The notes: a model not told the origin generated them from the letters alone. Counted from the stretch's first letter, positions 21,451-31,977 are shown. The stretch: DNA of 43,818 nt from Chara braunii (GCA_003427395.1 BFEA01000324.1:1769463-1813280), one strand, 5' to 3'. A program made the numbers and translations.

Positions 21451-21655
21451 GATTTTTTTTTCCTATTTTTTTAATTTCTTTTGTCACACATAAAAAACCA
21501 CCCCCCCAAGTTTGTGATTTTTTTTTTTTTTTTTTTCCACAGGCCGACAGCGGCCGACGTGCGCAGGCCGCGCGCGCGCGCCGCCGCCGGGCTGTGGCAC
21601 GGCCGCAAAAAAACTCAGTCGCGGCCGAGTTGGGGGCGGCCGCGGCCTAGGGGGG

Positions 21656-24574
21656 CACATAGGCTGCCACCATAGAGTCCACAACATCGTCCTTCTGGCC
21701 AGGGCGAGCGTATTCCTTGCATAGTTCATATTATTCAAGGCTGGGTAATGGCCCAGCAAGATCCCTCTCCAGTCCCATGGCCATAACTGGTCAGGGACCA
21801 TCTGCCTCCACACCCTCTCCCACCATCTCCATGTTTGTCCTTTGTTCCCAACATCGCCCGAATTCACCATCTGGCTAACAAAGCTAAGTTCTGCCTTTTA
21901 GGATCCAGAATACCCAAACCTCCCTCGTTACGAGAGAAGGTCACTACATCCCAAAGTACTTTCGGAACGTAACCTTGGTTTTCCAGTGCAAACGGCTTCC
22001 AAATCAATTTCCTGGCCTTGGTCTTAATGCGGATGTATGCTTCTTCCCCCAGGAGATGCACTGCCAGCACGTACCATAATATCAAAAAAGCAGCGGTTGT
22101 TAATAGAAGAGATCTGCCGAAGAGGGATGACAAGAACGACCTGTTCCATTTGGAGATGCGTGTTGTCACTTTTTCCAACAACAATTGATTTTGAAAAGCT
22201 GCACAGTTTGATGTAGAAACATGTACTCCCAAAAAGCATTATGAGGAGTCGCCTGGAACACTCTTCATACCCCAGTCCACACACAGATGGTACTAAGGGT
22301 TAGGCAATAAATATGAAGATTTTGACCAGTTCACTGAGGCTTCTGCTAAGTCGCAGTATTTTGTTAGTTCGCATTGTACCTCGGCGAACACTTGTGGGTC
22401 GTTTTCTGCACAGACTGTGAGGTCATCTGCGATAGCCCCCACCTTCCATTTAGTGCCCCTGGTGACCTTGAGGCCCGATATTTGTGGATTATGTCTAATA
22501 TTATCAAGCAATACCTCGAGGTGAACCACGAAAAGCAAGGGAGCCAGAGGGCAGCCTTGTCGTAGCGAACGAGAAAGGCGGAAGGGTTTAGAGCAGTGCC
22601 CATTTACCATGACCTTGGTAGATGCTTTTGAGTACATGGCTTGGACCCATGAACAAATATTTGGACCGAAATGTATATGCTTCAAGGTGGTCTGGACAAA
22701 GGTCCAACCCACTTTGTCATATGTTTTTTCCATATCTAATAGAAAGATAGCAATATCCCTTTTCTCTTTAACTATAATTTCAATAACCTGGAGGGTTGTG
22801 ATGATGTTCTCATGAATAGACCGACCTTTAACAAAAGCCTCTTGTTTTTGCCCTGTCAACAGGGGTCACGGTAGATATTTAGCCAAACGTAAGGCAATGG
22901 CTTTTGCCAAAAGTTTGTAGGTCGCGTTTAATAACGATATAGGCCTCCAATTCAGAATTTCCTTTTTGTTTTTTTTCTTATGGAGAAGTGATATAACTCC
23001 TTCAACCATTGAATTAGGGAGGAGCTCCCCAACCAGAACTTTATTGAAAAGGTCCGTTAAAACTGGGCCAAAGAAATCCCAAAAAACAATAATGAATTCA
23101 ATCGGCAGGCCATCTGGCCCAGGGACTTTCCCTTTGGCTATCACATGAGCTGTAGTTTCGAGTTCCTCCATGGTTAGAGGCCGATCTAAATCTAATGCAG
23201 CATACACACAGAGGAAACGTTTTTTGGGAGAATCTCCAGAAATCGGAGAAATCTTTTAAATTTGTATCCGGTTGATCAAAAGGTTGTCAGGTAGACAAGA
23301 TGTCGCTAAAATACTCCCTTGCATATTGATACATTTGAATAAAGTTTTCTGCTACGGGTGTTATTAGTGAAAAGGGATGGTCCAATTCTTTCATGAGAGG
23401 TCTGGCCACTGATTTTATCAGCGCTTGAAATGTCTCTTTAGTCATGCGGTCATAGTGCGTCATTCCCCTGATTCGCAACCATTGATTTCGCTATTCCTCG
23501 GCCTTGATTTCTTGTGCTTCCAAATTTGACAAGGCTGCAGAGCGCTTCTACATCCAATACATATCGGAGATAGGATGTCTGCATAATTGTTGTTCCGCTA
23601 TCATTATGTATGCCTGCCATTGTCTAATTTGATTGTTCTGTTTGCTGCTCTTAATTCTGGAGTAGGTACTGCATGCTTCTTGCATTGCTGCCATGACCCC
23701 ATCATACAACTGTTGAGGATTAGAGCAAAGATGAGTTATTTTTTTTCCAATTAGAAATTATACGATTCAACCATTTTTTCAGGGCCTCGTACTCCAAATG
23801 AGTGACATTTAACCGAAAATAGCCATGCACTCTGTCAGTATCGCCCCCCAGTTGTACTTCAAAGCGGACTGGTGAGTGGCCAGACAAGAAGGAGGCTTTA
23901 ACCTCCACTGACAGGCAGCTATCCCATGGGGTTCCCCGCATCAGGACATAATCCAGTCGGCAGGCAGACAAGGCTCCACTCGAGAGGCCAAACCAAGTGT
24001 ACCAGGATACCTCCGGGTTCAAAATCCTATAGGCGTCTGTTAATTCATTGGTTTTCATAAACTCATAAAGCAGCAGAGAATCCCTACGCATATTTAAAAC
24101 TGTCGGAGAATCTAAACCTGGATTTAGGATTGTGTTCCAATTTGCCCCGATGACCAGGTTCTGTGTATCTGGCAACAGTTCCGACAAATCAGCTATGAAC
24201 TGAATTCGATCCTTGTAATCTACTTACACATAAATAAACATAAAAATCCATGGTTCAGAGTCAATTTCCGCTTTTGCCCAACACCATCGACCCCATACGT
24301 CAAACGCGGAGTCAATGATTTCAGTAAGAAAGTCCTGGCGAAAGAGGATGGTCGTACCCCCTTTAGTTCCCACTGCTGGGGACCACACCTGGGTACCGGG
24401 CCACCATTGTCTCATTTCTCAAATTTTATATTCATTAAGCTTGGTTTCTTGAATGAGAGTTATCTTGGCGTCTGTCTCGTACATCCATGTACGAAGGCGA
24501 ACCCTTTTGTGTTTGTTATTCGTGTCACCCAAACCTTGGACATTCCATGTGACAATAGGCAGTCTATTTCGCAT
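21656..24574 (-). pseudogene. LINE 2 ORF2: endonuclease-reverse transcriptase, deleted and frameshifted
   Basis: The start is taken at 24574 because the frame then reads MRNRLPIVTWNVQGLG, a typical APE endonuclease N-terminus, followed by ITLIQETKL. Later endonuclease motifs are GANWN (GDFN in active copies), SACRLDYVL and SGHSPVRFEV. The RT (23207-22293) shows GPDGLPIEFI, NWRPISLLN, QEAFVKGRSIHENI, motif A FLLDMEKTYD, motif B RQGCPLAPLLF and motif C AIADDLT. The thumb FGRSLLLTTAAFLILWY and GGLGILD follow at 22232-21864. Then, after a frameshift and a roughly 1.17-kb deletion, come TWRWWERVW, WPWDW and ARRTMLWTLWWQ. Catalytic residues of the RT are present, but several stops and the GDFN change to ANWN rule out activity. 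Confidence 0.88.
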
Positions 24575-24609
24575 GACTGCCTATGCGCCCGGTTGCGTGA
24601 TGGATCCGG

Positions 24610-26641
24610 TCAAAGGTACCCTGTTGAGACCCATACTTTTTCCATCTGCCCCCTTTCTCCACCACTAGAGTAGACCAGTTCAGTCACAGTGTCGAATTCA
24701 ATTAGGGGGAGAAAAATATTTTTCTGTTTGATTGCATCAGGTTTCAAACCAAGGTATCCGTAGTGATGCCATCCAGCAACTGGATGCCTTTCAGATCCGG
24801 ATCCCTCATGGTTGGCCAATTGGAGCAGAGGAACAAAGGAGATATTTAGTTCCTTAAGTTGATCCTTGCTCAGCGGCCGAGCGTCCAAAAAGGCGTAAAA
24901 GAAAGCCAACTTCTGGCCTGTAGTGTTCAAAATAAAATGACGGACTATTTTTAACCCTGGGATCAAACGACTACGAAATTTATTTTGAACCAAAAGGTTT
25001 TGCGGACGTGGCCACTGAAGCCTCTGTAGGATCTTCCGTGATTGCCGTGACTGGAAAGGATCTGCATTCATTCTCATTTTTAAAAACCAACGCCATTGGT
25101 CCCTGATTAGAAGGGACGCAAAAAATTGACACTACGTATTTGAAAACAGACTGTCCTTTGCCCAAGGCTTCCACTCCCGGACCTTTACTAAGGGTTAGGG
25201 TCCTGGATTGGGATACCTCTACGCCATCGAGGATCTGTGCCAAGTCCTCTTGCTGGTGGTCCGCCTCTGAACCATCCGAAGAGTTACATCGTGTGAGAAT
25301 TTTCTTACCAGACTCTGTTTTCCTCGCCCTCTTGTTAGATGATTTTTTGGATGTGCTCGCTTTGTGAGATGCTTTGGTCTCGTTGTCGTCCAATGTTATG
25401 AGGGTCAGTGGGTTTTCCTCTCTGGACGGGACTACCTCCATAGCGTCTTCGTTGGGTTCATTCTTGTCCGATATTCCAAGTGCCAGTTCTCCATTGTGCT
25501 CGAATTCAATTTGAATGTCCTCGATTTTTTCCCATTTGTGAATTTCCATCAGTGTTGTCGGGGCCAATTTTCCCCCCTGCTCTTCCCCTGTGTGAAACTT
25601 GGGGTGCCAGACGTATCCCAAGTGCGAGAAGGTATCATACAACTTGTTAGTAAATGTCGAGGTGTAGGATGAGATCGGAGGAGGGGGATGAAAGTCCCTG
25701 CCCCAAACTGTGAAGAACGACTGGTCTTTGTTCTATCGTGCGGTGTCTGTTTGCGATGTTGCCGCCCAGCTCTCGGATCCCGAAGTTCCTCCTGTGGCTT
25801 CGGATCTTTGTTTCTCGACGCGTTTATGCATTCGTGATTGTAATGAAACCACCATCTGCAATGAGAGCAGTATGGGGTGGAGGCATTGACCACGTCTACT
25901 ACCACAAAATTTTAATTCCTCTTCCGACAATTCAATCGTTAACGACCTATGAAAGGAAAATCTGGCAGAAGACTCAAGGTCGAAGCGAACATTTGCAATA
26001 GACGGTTCGTCTTTGTTGGATTGATAATCGTGCATTTTAAGAACCTTGCCCATTGTTTTCTCGATATGGAAACGAAGGTCAAAGATCGCGGTCACTGGCA
26101 CATTGAGGCAGCGGATCCAAAAAAAGTCAAGCTTCATTGCTTCCTTAAGTTTCTCCAGTTCGCTTGGGAGTAAGTAGGGGCGAAATTCCACCCGATAAAT
26201 TGAGTTTTCAAATTCAATCTTATTGTCCCCCACGCTTTTCATCCAATCCGCGTGCTGTTTTGACCCTGTAATGTACGTGGCGAGGTTCTTTCCTTCGTGA
26301 ATGAAGCATCCTTTCTTGTAATCGTTTGGGATCAACCCTGCTCTTATCCACGCTGCCTCATAAACACGTACCATCTATTTTTTAACTGGCACTGACAGGG
26401 TACCTGCTTCGTTCTAAAAAACCAATAAGACCGCTCGCTCATTCAACCACTCGTCCTGAATCGCTCTAATTCGTGGATCGATTTTCAATTTTGAGTGGTA
26501 TGGGCCACAGTCAATTTCTCCGTGATTTAAACCTTCTGTCAATTTCCCAGCCAAAGAGCAAGCCTCGAGCATTTCCCGTGCTTGTGCTCTGAACGCTGGG
26601 TCAATGGATAACGGGGGGTCAACCCCGTACTCCATTTTCAC
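24610..26641 (-). pseudogene. LINE 2 ORF1: RNA-binding protein with canonical zinc knuckle
   Basis: The frame from 26641 (MKMEYGV) continues through two in-frame TAG stops at about 26414 and 26375 into VRVYEAAWIRAGLIPND, YRVEFRPYLLPSELEKLKEA and FFWIRCLNVPVTAIFDLRF, a DUF4283-like ORF1 core. A one-base frameshift at about 25907 is needed to reach a perfect CX2CX4HX4C knuckle, YCSHCRWWFHYNHEC. A charged Lys/Ser-rich linker (KASTSKKSSNKRARKTESGK) then leads to a C-terminal domain (VVSIFCVPSNQGPMALVF; LAFFYAFLDARPLSKDQLKE). That last domain is also found in the fragment at 1786-2506. The protein would bind LINE RNA; this copy is dead. Confidence 0.75.
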
Positions 26642-27294
26642 GCGAGCCTATAAAATACTCGTACGTGTTAGTCAAAGCCTCAGTGAACACAAAAAAAAAT
26701 ACTGCCCAAACCAAACCACTGTGATAGAAGGGGCGGAAGAAGTTACCATCCCAGTCGATGTTGGAGAGCCTTGCCCGGCCGGAGCCAAACAAGAGGTCGC
26801 CGTCGTCCAGTGATCTCGATTCTTCCAAAACACGTCAGCACATAACGTAGTCACCACAGATAGCAATGGCACGAAGAGAGGCGGGAGAACAGGCTTCTCG
26901 CTCACCCGCTACTCACGGGTGAACGCCATCCCAGGATGATGCGAGGACCTTCGCGTGATAGGCTTACTGCACAGCGCTACGGCGATCCCCTATACGAACA
27001 ACGTGAAAGCCCGTGCTAATTAGGGTTAGCGCACCTAATAGTCGATTAGCGCTGAAACTTAGCACCGCTAAGTTTTAGCGCAAATCGAGCCGCCGCCGTC
27101 CTGTCCTCCCCCCAGTACTGGTACTCGCCATTGACAAAGAACAAATTGAAGGTGAAATCGACCGAGGACCTCCTCGAATCTCCAGCGTCGCGGCAGGTCA
27201 CACGTCATTGAAAACTCAACGAGGACCTGCCTCAACGCTGTTAGTGGGACAAGGTCCCCGGTCAGTTCGATGATGATCCGTGGTCCATCGGGGC
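26642..27294. other. LINE 2 upstream region, no gene; small perfect hairpin
   Basis: No coding signal is seen. A perfect 9-bp hairpin AAACTTAGC-ACC-GCTAAGTTT lies at 27055-27075 in a stretch with repeated TTAGCGC words (27026-27080). It may include the 5' UTR of LINE 2. Confidence 0.4.
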
Positions 27295-27330
<36 letters not shown>

Positions 27331-27332
27331 GG

Positions 27333-27361
<29 letters not shown>
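27295..27361. repeat. A28-G10-A29 homopolymer sandwich
   Basis: There are 28 A (27295-27322), 10 G (27323-27332) and 29 A (27333-27361), followed by GGAGGTGAGG and more A-rich sequence to about 27400. Direct repeats AGAACTGCAGTGGAGCA at about 27419 and 27571 flank the next A-rich part. Confidence 0.95.
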
Positions 27362-27363
<2 letters not shown>

Positions 27364-27589
27364 AGGTGAGGAAAAAAGAAAAAAAAAAAAGAAAAAAAAG
27401 ATATATGGCAATTCCTCGAAGAACTGCAGTGGAGCAGGGAATCACGGCAGTGTGCCCCCCAGTGGCTGAGGCTCTTCCAGCCCTAATGGGAAGAGGCGTG
27501 GGTATAAGCTTGTAATCAAATTCTTAATTGGAGCCTTGGGGAACAAAAAAAAAAACAAAAAACAAAAAAAAGAACTGCAGTGGAGCACA

Positions 27590-28066
27590 AGTCCGTAGGA
27601 AGTACTGGCGAAGCCCTTCAAAGACAGAAGAAAGGCCGAGAAAGATACAGTTCCCGCTTCTTGAGGGGTATAATAGAGAATAGTCTCTCTGATGAGAGGG
27701 CACCAACGGCCCAGCGCGGTGGGCCCGTCGGGGCTGATAGGCGAACTGCTCCAAACGGCTGTCCATCCGATCCCCTTCTCAGGCGGCGTGTGCGATGGGC
27801 GAGCCAAGCCACCGCCAGGCCGTTAGCCGACTTGTCCGTCATGATGATGTCATCCTAGCCTCCACGCCGCGATGGGGTAGCCGCGGCAAGTGTAGCGTCC
27901 GCTAGACGCTGGATGGGCAATGTCCCACGCCGACTTGCCCGAGACGTGGGCCAATGTGGAGGGGTATCCTTGGATCGCAGGAGAGTTGGGGGACTCTCCG
28001 GCGACACGGGCCATTTGCTCTGATTGTGCTATCCATCCACTTCGACCGAAGTTACTCTCCCTGCCT

Positions 28067-28103
<37 letters not shown>

Positions 28104-28282
28104 TCTGTCTTTACCTCTTCGTTCCCCTAGGTAGTCCTGCTCTGCGCAACGGGCTTATTCTCAGCTCTCAGCTCTCAGGTTTTATATCTATTTGTCCTCA
28201 CACGCGACCCCTTCCAATGCTTGATCGTTTTTTTACAGTAATTATTGAATATTGAAGGTCACTGTCGAAGTTGTGCTTTCCT
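27590..28282. other. No recognisable gene; CT and GC dinucleotide runs
   Basis: Mixed GC-rich sequence. A (CT)n run followed by (GC)n lies at about 28067-28102. Short frames only; nothing recognised. Confidence 0.4.
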
Positions 28283-28465
28283 GAATGAATCTGGCGGTAA
28301 TCGTGGCTTGGATTAATTCAAAAACAGTACACACGTATGCTTTTCCATCTATTCGTTCTCACCTTTTCTCTCCCACCTCTTGATTTGCTTGGAGGCATTC
28401 TCACACGTATGCTTTTTCCTTAACGTATCTGGCGACAATTGTGGCTTAGGTTCATTCAAAAAGGC
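28283..28465. repeat. Diverged direct repeat, about 45 bp
   Basis: CTGAATGAATCTGGCGGTAA then TCGTGGCTTGGATTAATTCA (about 28281) recurs as CTTAACGTATCTGGCGACAA then TTGTGGCTTAGGTTCATTCA at about 28420. Both are near an ACACGTATGCTTTT word. Confidence 0.7.
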
Positions 28466-28670
28466 AAAGAAATGTAAACATGATGCTCTTCTTATCCGCC
28501 CCCTTCCGCGGCTGGTCTTGCCTTGTCCTCTTCCCTCTTGTTCTGCCATCATCGTCTTCTTTTTTCCCCCTTTTCTACAAAGGGGAGTGTTTGGGGTCCT
28601 GTGCGGGATTTCGATGATGCCATGCACGTGGCTTGTGTGTGCATGTCTGGGGCGGGAGGTGGATAGACAG

Positions 28671-29085
28671 ACATATGTATTGTCACAGAGATATCAGAGC
28701 GCAAAGGCGAAAACAAAGAAAAAAAAAGAAAACCTTAATTCATTTTTAATCTTCTTCCTTACAAGACTCCCCCTGTTCAGAACCTGTTGCGTACAAGGCC
28801 GCCCACGTGGATGTAGGTTGAGCGGCGGCTGCCCCCACCCCCGTGTGTCATATCGACCCCCACTTGCACACAGCCAAAAGGCAAAGAGGCAAAGAAAAGA
28901 GGAAGGGAACAGCCAAATAAAACAGACAGAACAGGGGCCAACAAAACAGATCCCAGATGACATATACTGACCAGGGGGAGTTATAAGGAAGAAGATTAAA
29001 AAATTGAATTCATTTTTTCTTGTTTTTCTTTCTTTTTTCCCGTTTGTTCTTTTTGTTCGCATTTGCGCTCTGATACTCTTGTGAC
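28671..29085. mobile_element. Foldback (long-TIR) element, copy 1
   Basis: The left end TATTGTCACAGAGATATCAG, AGCGCAAAGGCGAA is inverted at the right end (29052-29085), where the minus strand reads TATATTGTCACAAGAGTATC, AGAGCGCAAATGCGAA. Each terminus then has an A-rich stretch and AATCTTCTTCCTTA with ACTCCCCCTG-TCAG, giving imperfect TIRs of about 110 bp around a roughly 185-bp centre. It has no coding capacity. Non-autonomous DNA-transposon or foldback nature is inferred from structure. Confidence 0.65.
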
Positions 29086-29329
29086 AATATATTATATGAT
29101 TTTCTCTATGATGATCATGATATATAGTTTAGACCAGCGAAGCATACGGCGAAACCATGATGGGGTGTTGACACTGGCGAGCGCGAAAATGATTTGTTAT
29201 CTGTGATTGCTCTTTTTTGCAGGCAAGGGTGTTTATTGATATCCTGGTTGGTCTTGTCCCGTCGTTTGGCCTGTTGTGAGGGGGAGGGGTGGGTGCTTGC
29301 ATGTGGGACTTGGCAGCTAGGATCTGTTT

Positions 29330-29606
29330 ATGTTTGTTTCCCCCTGTTTTGTCATATTTGACTGTTCCCTCCCCTTTTCTTTGCCTCTTTGCCTTTTGGC
29401 TGTGTGCACGTGGGGGGTCGATATGACACACAGGGGCGGTGGTAGCCGCCGCTCAACCTACATCCACGTGGGCGGCCTTGTACGCAAGAGGTTCTGAACA
29501 GGGGGAGTCTTGTAAGGAAGAAGAAGATAGAAATACGAATTGATTTCTTTCGTGTTTTTCTTTTTTTCGCCTTTGCGCTCTGATATCTCTGTGACCATAT
29601 ATATAT
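29330..29606 (-). mobile_element. Foldback element, inverted partial copy 2
   Basis: The minus strand from 29606 repeats the left 250 bp of copy 1 almost unchanged: GTCACAGAGATATCAGAGCG, CAAGACTCCCCCTGTTCAGA, GTACAAGGCCGCCCACGTGG, ATGTAGGTTGAGCGGCGGCT, CACAGCCAAAAGGCAAAGAG. Similarity ends at about 29330 near CAGATCCTAG; the other terminus is not found. Together with copy 1 it makes a roughly 930-bp inverted repeat with a loop of about 240 bp (29090-29330). Confidence 0.75.
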
Positions 29607-29700
29607 ATATCGTCAAACAGAGCTGCCCGGTAAACCGTAGGCAGAGAGGGACGGAGGGAGAGGGAGAAGAGGACAACAATGTACTGGAAGCATTATCCAG

Positions 29701-29825
29701 CTTACACTCTTCCGCCGAATACAACGTAATAAGGTCATTATAGCTGTGTATGAATTTGGGGTATCTTTCAGTCTAAATACAGCAGCAGCTATAATGACTG
29801 TGCGTTGTATTGGGGGGACGAAGTT
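29701..29825 (+). mobile_element. Palindromic MITE, subfamily B, degenerate copy
   Basis: It reads CTTACACTCTTCCGCCGAAT, ACAACG, GGTCATTATAGCTGTGTATG, TCTTTCAGTCTAAATACAGC, then AGCTATAATGACTGTGCGTT and GTATTGGGGGGACGAAG. Internal words TTTCAGTCTA-ATGCAGC and ATAATGAC-GCGTT match the copies at 34982 and 40109; the termini are worn. Confidence 0.6.
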
Positions 29826-29950
29826 TAAATCAGTTTTAAAAACTTACAGGCTAAAAACCTGCAGCAGGTCTTTCCACTACAGACCCCACGCAGCTCTGTG
29901 GCTGCTCAGACATGATTGGTCTGTACTCTGGGCCCGGTTCCCAGCACCCG

Positions 29951-30098
29951 AAAAAAAAGAAAAAAAAAAAAAAAGAAAAAAAAAGAAAAAGAAAACTGGT
30001 CTCTAAGCGGGAAAAGTTAAAAAATGCCTACTGCTTCGCTCCTATTCCCTCCTCTCCTCTCCTCTCCTCTCCTCTCCTCTCCTCTCCTCTCCTCTCCT
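29951..30098. repeat. A-rich tract and (CCTCT)n microsatellite
   Basis: An AAAAAAG-type tract lies at about 29951-29993, followed by about ten CCTCT units at 30049-30098. The A tract follows GGGCCCGGTTCCCAGCA, similar to the family-1 SINE-like core, so it may be a tail of a short copy. CCCT-rich and C-rich sequence continues to about 30490. Confidence 0.8.
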
Positions 30099-30621
30099 TC
30101 CCCGCTCCTTTGCTCCTCTTTCCCCTCCTCCCTCGCTCTCTGCGGATCGCCGGGTGTGCACCTGGTCGAAACCTGCGTACTAGGGGGCACTGTGCACATA
30201 ACTGAGACTTACTTGTACATGCAGATTCTAGGAGAAAGCTTGGGAGGCATATGCACTGTGTTTGCCTCCCTCCCTCTCTCCCTCCCTCCCTCCCGCCCTA
30301 GCCTCCCACCACTCCCCCTCTCACAATAACTCCTATTGTCTTCTTCTGCTCGGCCTCGAGTGCCTGGACCACCTACCACTACTTCCCCCCCCCCTCCCCC
30401 CCTCGCACCATTCCTCTCTCTAACCACGCCTCTTCTGTTTGTCTACAGCTGGCCGCGCCTCTTCCTCTCCCTCCCCCCCCCCCCTTTCTTTGCGTGTCTC
30501 ATTCATTTTGCTCTCCTTCTCTTGCCCACTTTCCCCTACCCTCGGGTACCTCTTTCCTATCTTCTGGACTTGAGCGAGCGATCTCGGTCTTTCGCCGGAC
30601 TTGCTCCATGACTTCCCCCTA

Positions 30622-30732
30622 CTACCGTCTTCCCCCGAACATAACGCACCCTCAAAATGAATGTATACACGCTATATTTCCGGTTCGGTACAGCCATAAT
30701 CAGGGTGCGTTGTGTTCGGGGGAAGACGGTAG
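30622..30732 (+). mobile_element. Palindromic MITE, subfamily A, copy 2
   Basis: A 111-bp element. The left end CTACCGTCTTCCCCCGAA and right end TTCGGGGGAAGACGGTAG are perfect 18-bp inverted repeats, extended inward by imperfect CATAACGCACCCT / AGGGTGCGTTGTG. The centre GTATACACGCTATATTTCCG, GTTCGGTACAG is shared with the inverted copy at 1398-1499. It is the best-preserved member of subfamily A. Confidence 0.9.
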
Positions 30733-30774
30733 CATCCCGAAGGCTGGAGGCCAACACAGTCCACTTTTCTACTT

Positions 30775-30895
30775 GTTCTTGTTCTTGTTGTTGTTCTCCT
30801 TCTTTCTTTCTTTCTTTCTTCTTCTTCTTCCTTCTTCTTCTTCTTCTTCTTCTTCTTCTTCTGCTTCTTCTTCTTCTTCTTCTTCGTTTATTCGT
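30775..30895. repeat. (TTC)n / (CTT)n microsatellite region
   Basis: TTGTTC, CTTT and then TTC repeats run from about 30775 to 30895 with few interruptions. The purine strand appears as long acidic or Glu-rich open frames on the minus strand, which I do not regard as genes. Confidence 0.9.
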
Positions 30896-31396
30896 CTTGC
30901 TTTCTTTTTCTTATTGTTGAAGAATTCATTCTCCTTCTCCTTGTTCACGTCTCCCTCCCTTGTTGTGTCTGCTGACAAAAGTTAACCCCCTCCCCTGCAT
31001 TATCCCCTAGCCCTTCTGACAGATTGAATCCCAAAATGTTTGTTGTTTGTCCAACAAACTTTTGAAAAACGTTTTTAGGCAACCAGAATCTGAAAATGTG
31101 TTCGTTCATCGAACATATCAAATCCTGTTGCCCTCCTGTATTGACCCTTATTGAGAATTGAAACGAAATGTATTTTCCGTCCCCTCTTTCCCCCTCTTCC
31201 CGCTCCTTCCCCTTCCTTCCCCGTCCTTCCCTCTCCTTCTCCCTCCTTCCCGCCTCCACTCTGCCCCCCCCGAAAAAGAAAATACTTATTTCTTGCGAAA
31301 TGCTGGCTGACTCGCAATGAGGTGCAGGGAAACCAAATAGTCGTTCGGCGATCGGATAGCCGTTTGTAATCTAAAATGTTGGTCAAGAAGCTGCTG

Positions 31397-31617
31397 TCCT
31401 TTCCTTTCCTCTCTTTTCCTTTCTCCCTCCCTCCCTCTCTCTTTCTCTCTCTTTCTCTCTCTCTCTCTCTCCCTCCCTCTCTCTCTCTCTCTGTGTCAGT
31501 GCCTTTCTCTCTCTGCTTTGATTTTGTCTTCTTCTTGTCGTTCTCTCTCTCTCTGTGTCTCTCTTCCTCTCTCTCGCTTTGTCTCCTTCCTTGCATTCTC
31601 TCTCTGCTCAGTGAAAC
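31397..31617. repeat. CT-rich microsatellite tract
   Basis: Pyrimidine-rich, dominated by CTCTCT, CCCT and CTTT units. It is followed after a short spacer by an A-rich (GAAAAAA)n tract at about 31660-31915 on the same strand, which makes strand composition switch from pure pyrimidine to pure purine within 50 bp. Confidence 0.9.
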
Positions 31618-31659
31618 GGAGTGACCTTCCATCTTTCGTCTTCCTTTTTGCTTTTTACC

Positions 31660-31915
31660 TCCTGAAAAGGAAGATGAAAGGAAAGGAAAGATGGGAAAAA
31701 GGGAAAAAGAAGGAAAAAAAAACAAAAAACAAAAAACGAAAAACGAAAAACGAAAAAAGAAAAAAGAAAAAAGAAAAAAGGAAAAAGAAAAAGGAAAAAA
31801 GAAGGAAAAGAAAAAAGAAAGACGAAGAAAAGAACCAAAAAAAAAGAGGAAGAAGGAAAAAAAAAGGAAAGGGAGTCGTGCGCTTAGTGAAAGGGAAAAA
31901 AGAAGAAGAAAGAAC
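31660..31915. repeat. GAAAAA-type purine tract
   Basis: About 250 bp of AAAAAAC, GAAAAAC and GAAAAAG units. Open frames here are Lys/Glu or Phe-rich and reflect composition only. Confidence 0.9.
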
Positions 31916-31977
31916 ACGAACCAAGGACAATTGGAACTGACCAGATCACCGAACAGCATGGAGATCTCGACGGTTAC

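Larger units (their letters stand above)
20430..21651. other. 1.2-kb GC-bounded block between LINE ORF2 pieces
   Basis: The left edge reads CCTAGGCTGCGG (20430) and the right edge reads, inverted, CCTAGGCCGCGG (21651). Both edges are followed inward by GGCCGC/CGGCCG clusters and CGGCCGC-AGTCGCGAC or CGGCCGCGACTGAG words. Flanking it are imperfect direct repeats CATAG-GCTGCCACC (left about 20400-20413, right about 21658-21671). Inside are an AT-rich hairpin, a GCTAGGCTACCAG repeat, an A tract, the N gap, GT and CAAT microsatellites and a T tract. It may be a nested insertion; the N gap prevents proof. Confidence 0.45.
21656..26641 (-). mobile_element. L1-type non-LTR retrotransposon (LINE 2), internally deleted
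   Basis: A minus-strand element with ORF1 (26641-24610) then ORF2 (24574-21656), separated by about 35 bp. The motif order is that of plant L1 elements. Compared with LINE 1 it lacks about 1.17 kb between the thumb (GGLGILD) and the C-terminal TWRWW region, including the CCHC segment. ORF1 differs strongly from that of LINE 1, so the two belong to different families. A and T homopolymers and a GC-rich block lie at the 3' side. Confidence 0.88.

Noticed and set aside
20664-21474. Open frames of 175-245 codons spanning the N gap
   Set aside because: Most of their length is unknown sequence (N); the rest is homopolymer and GT or CAAT repeats.
27660-27720. Hammerhead-ribozyme-like CTGATGAG word
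   Set aside because: The required GAAA and cleavage-site stem do not follow at the right spacing.
28671-29085. Possible TRIM or LTR element, because TATCAGAGC (a plant tRNA-Met primer-site word) follows a CA and GGGGGAG lies downstream
   Set aside because: No flanking direct LTRs are present. TATCAGAGC occurs inverted at both ends, which fits a terminal-inverted-repeat foldback element.
31075-31959. 294-codon Phe/Ser/Arg-rich frame on the minus strand
   Set aside because: It covers CT-rich and GAAAAA tracts; amino-acid composition follows the simple repeats.
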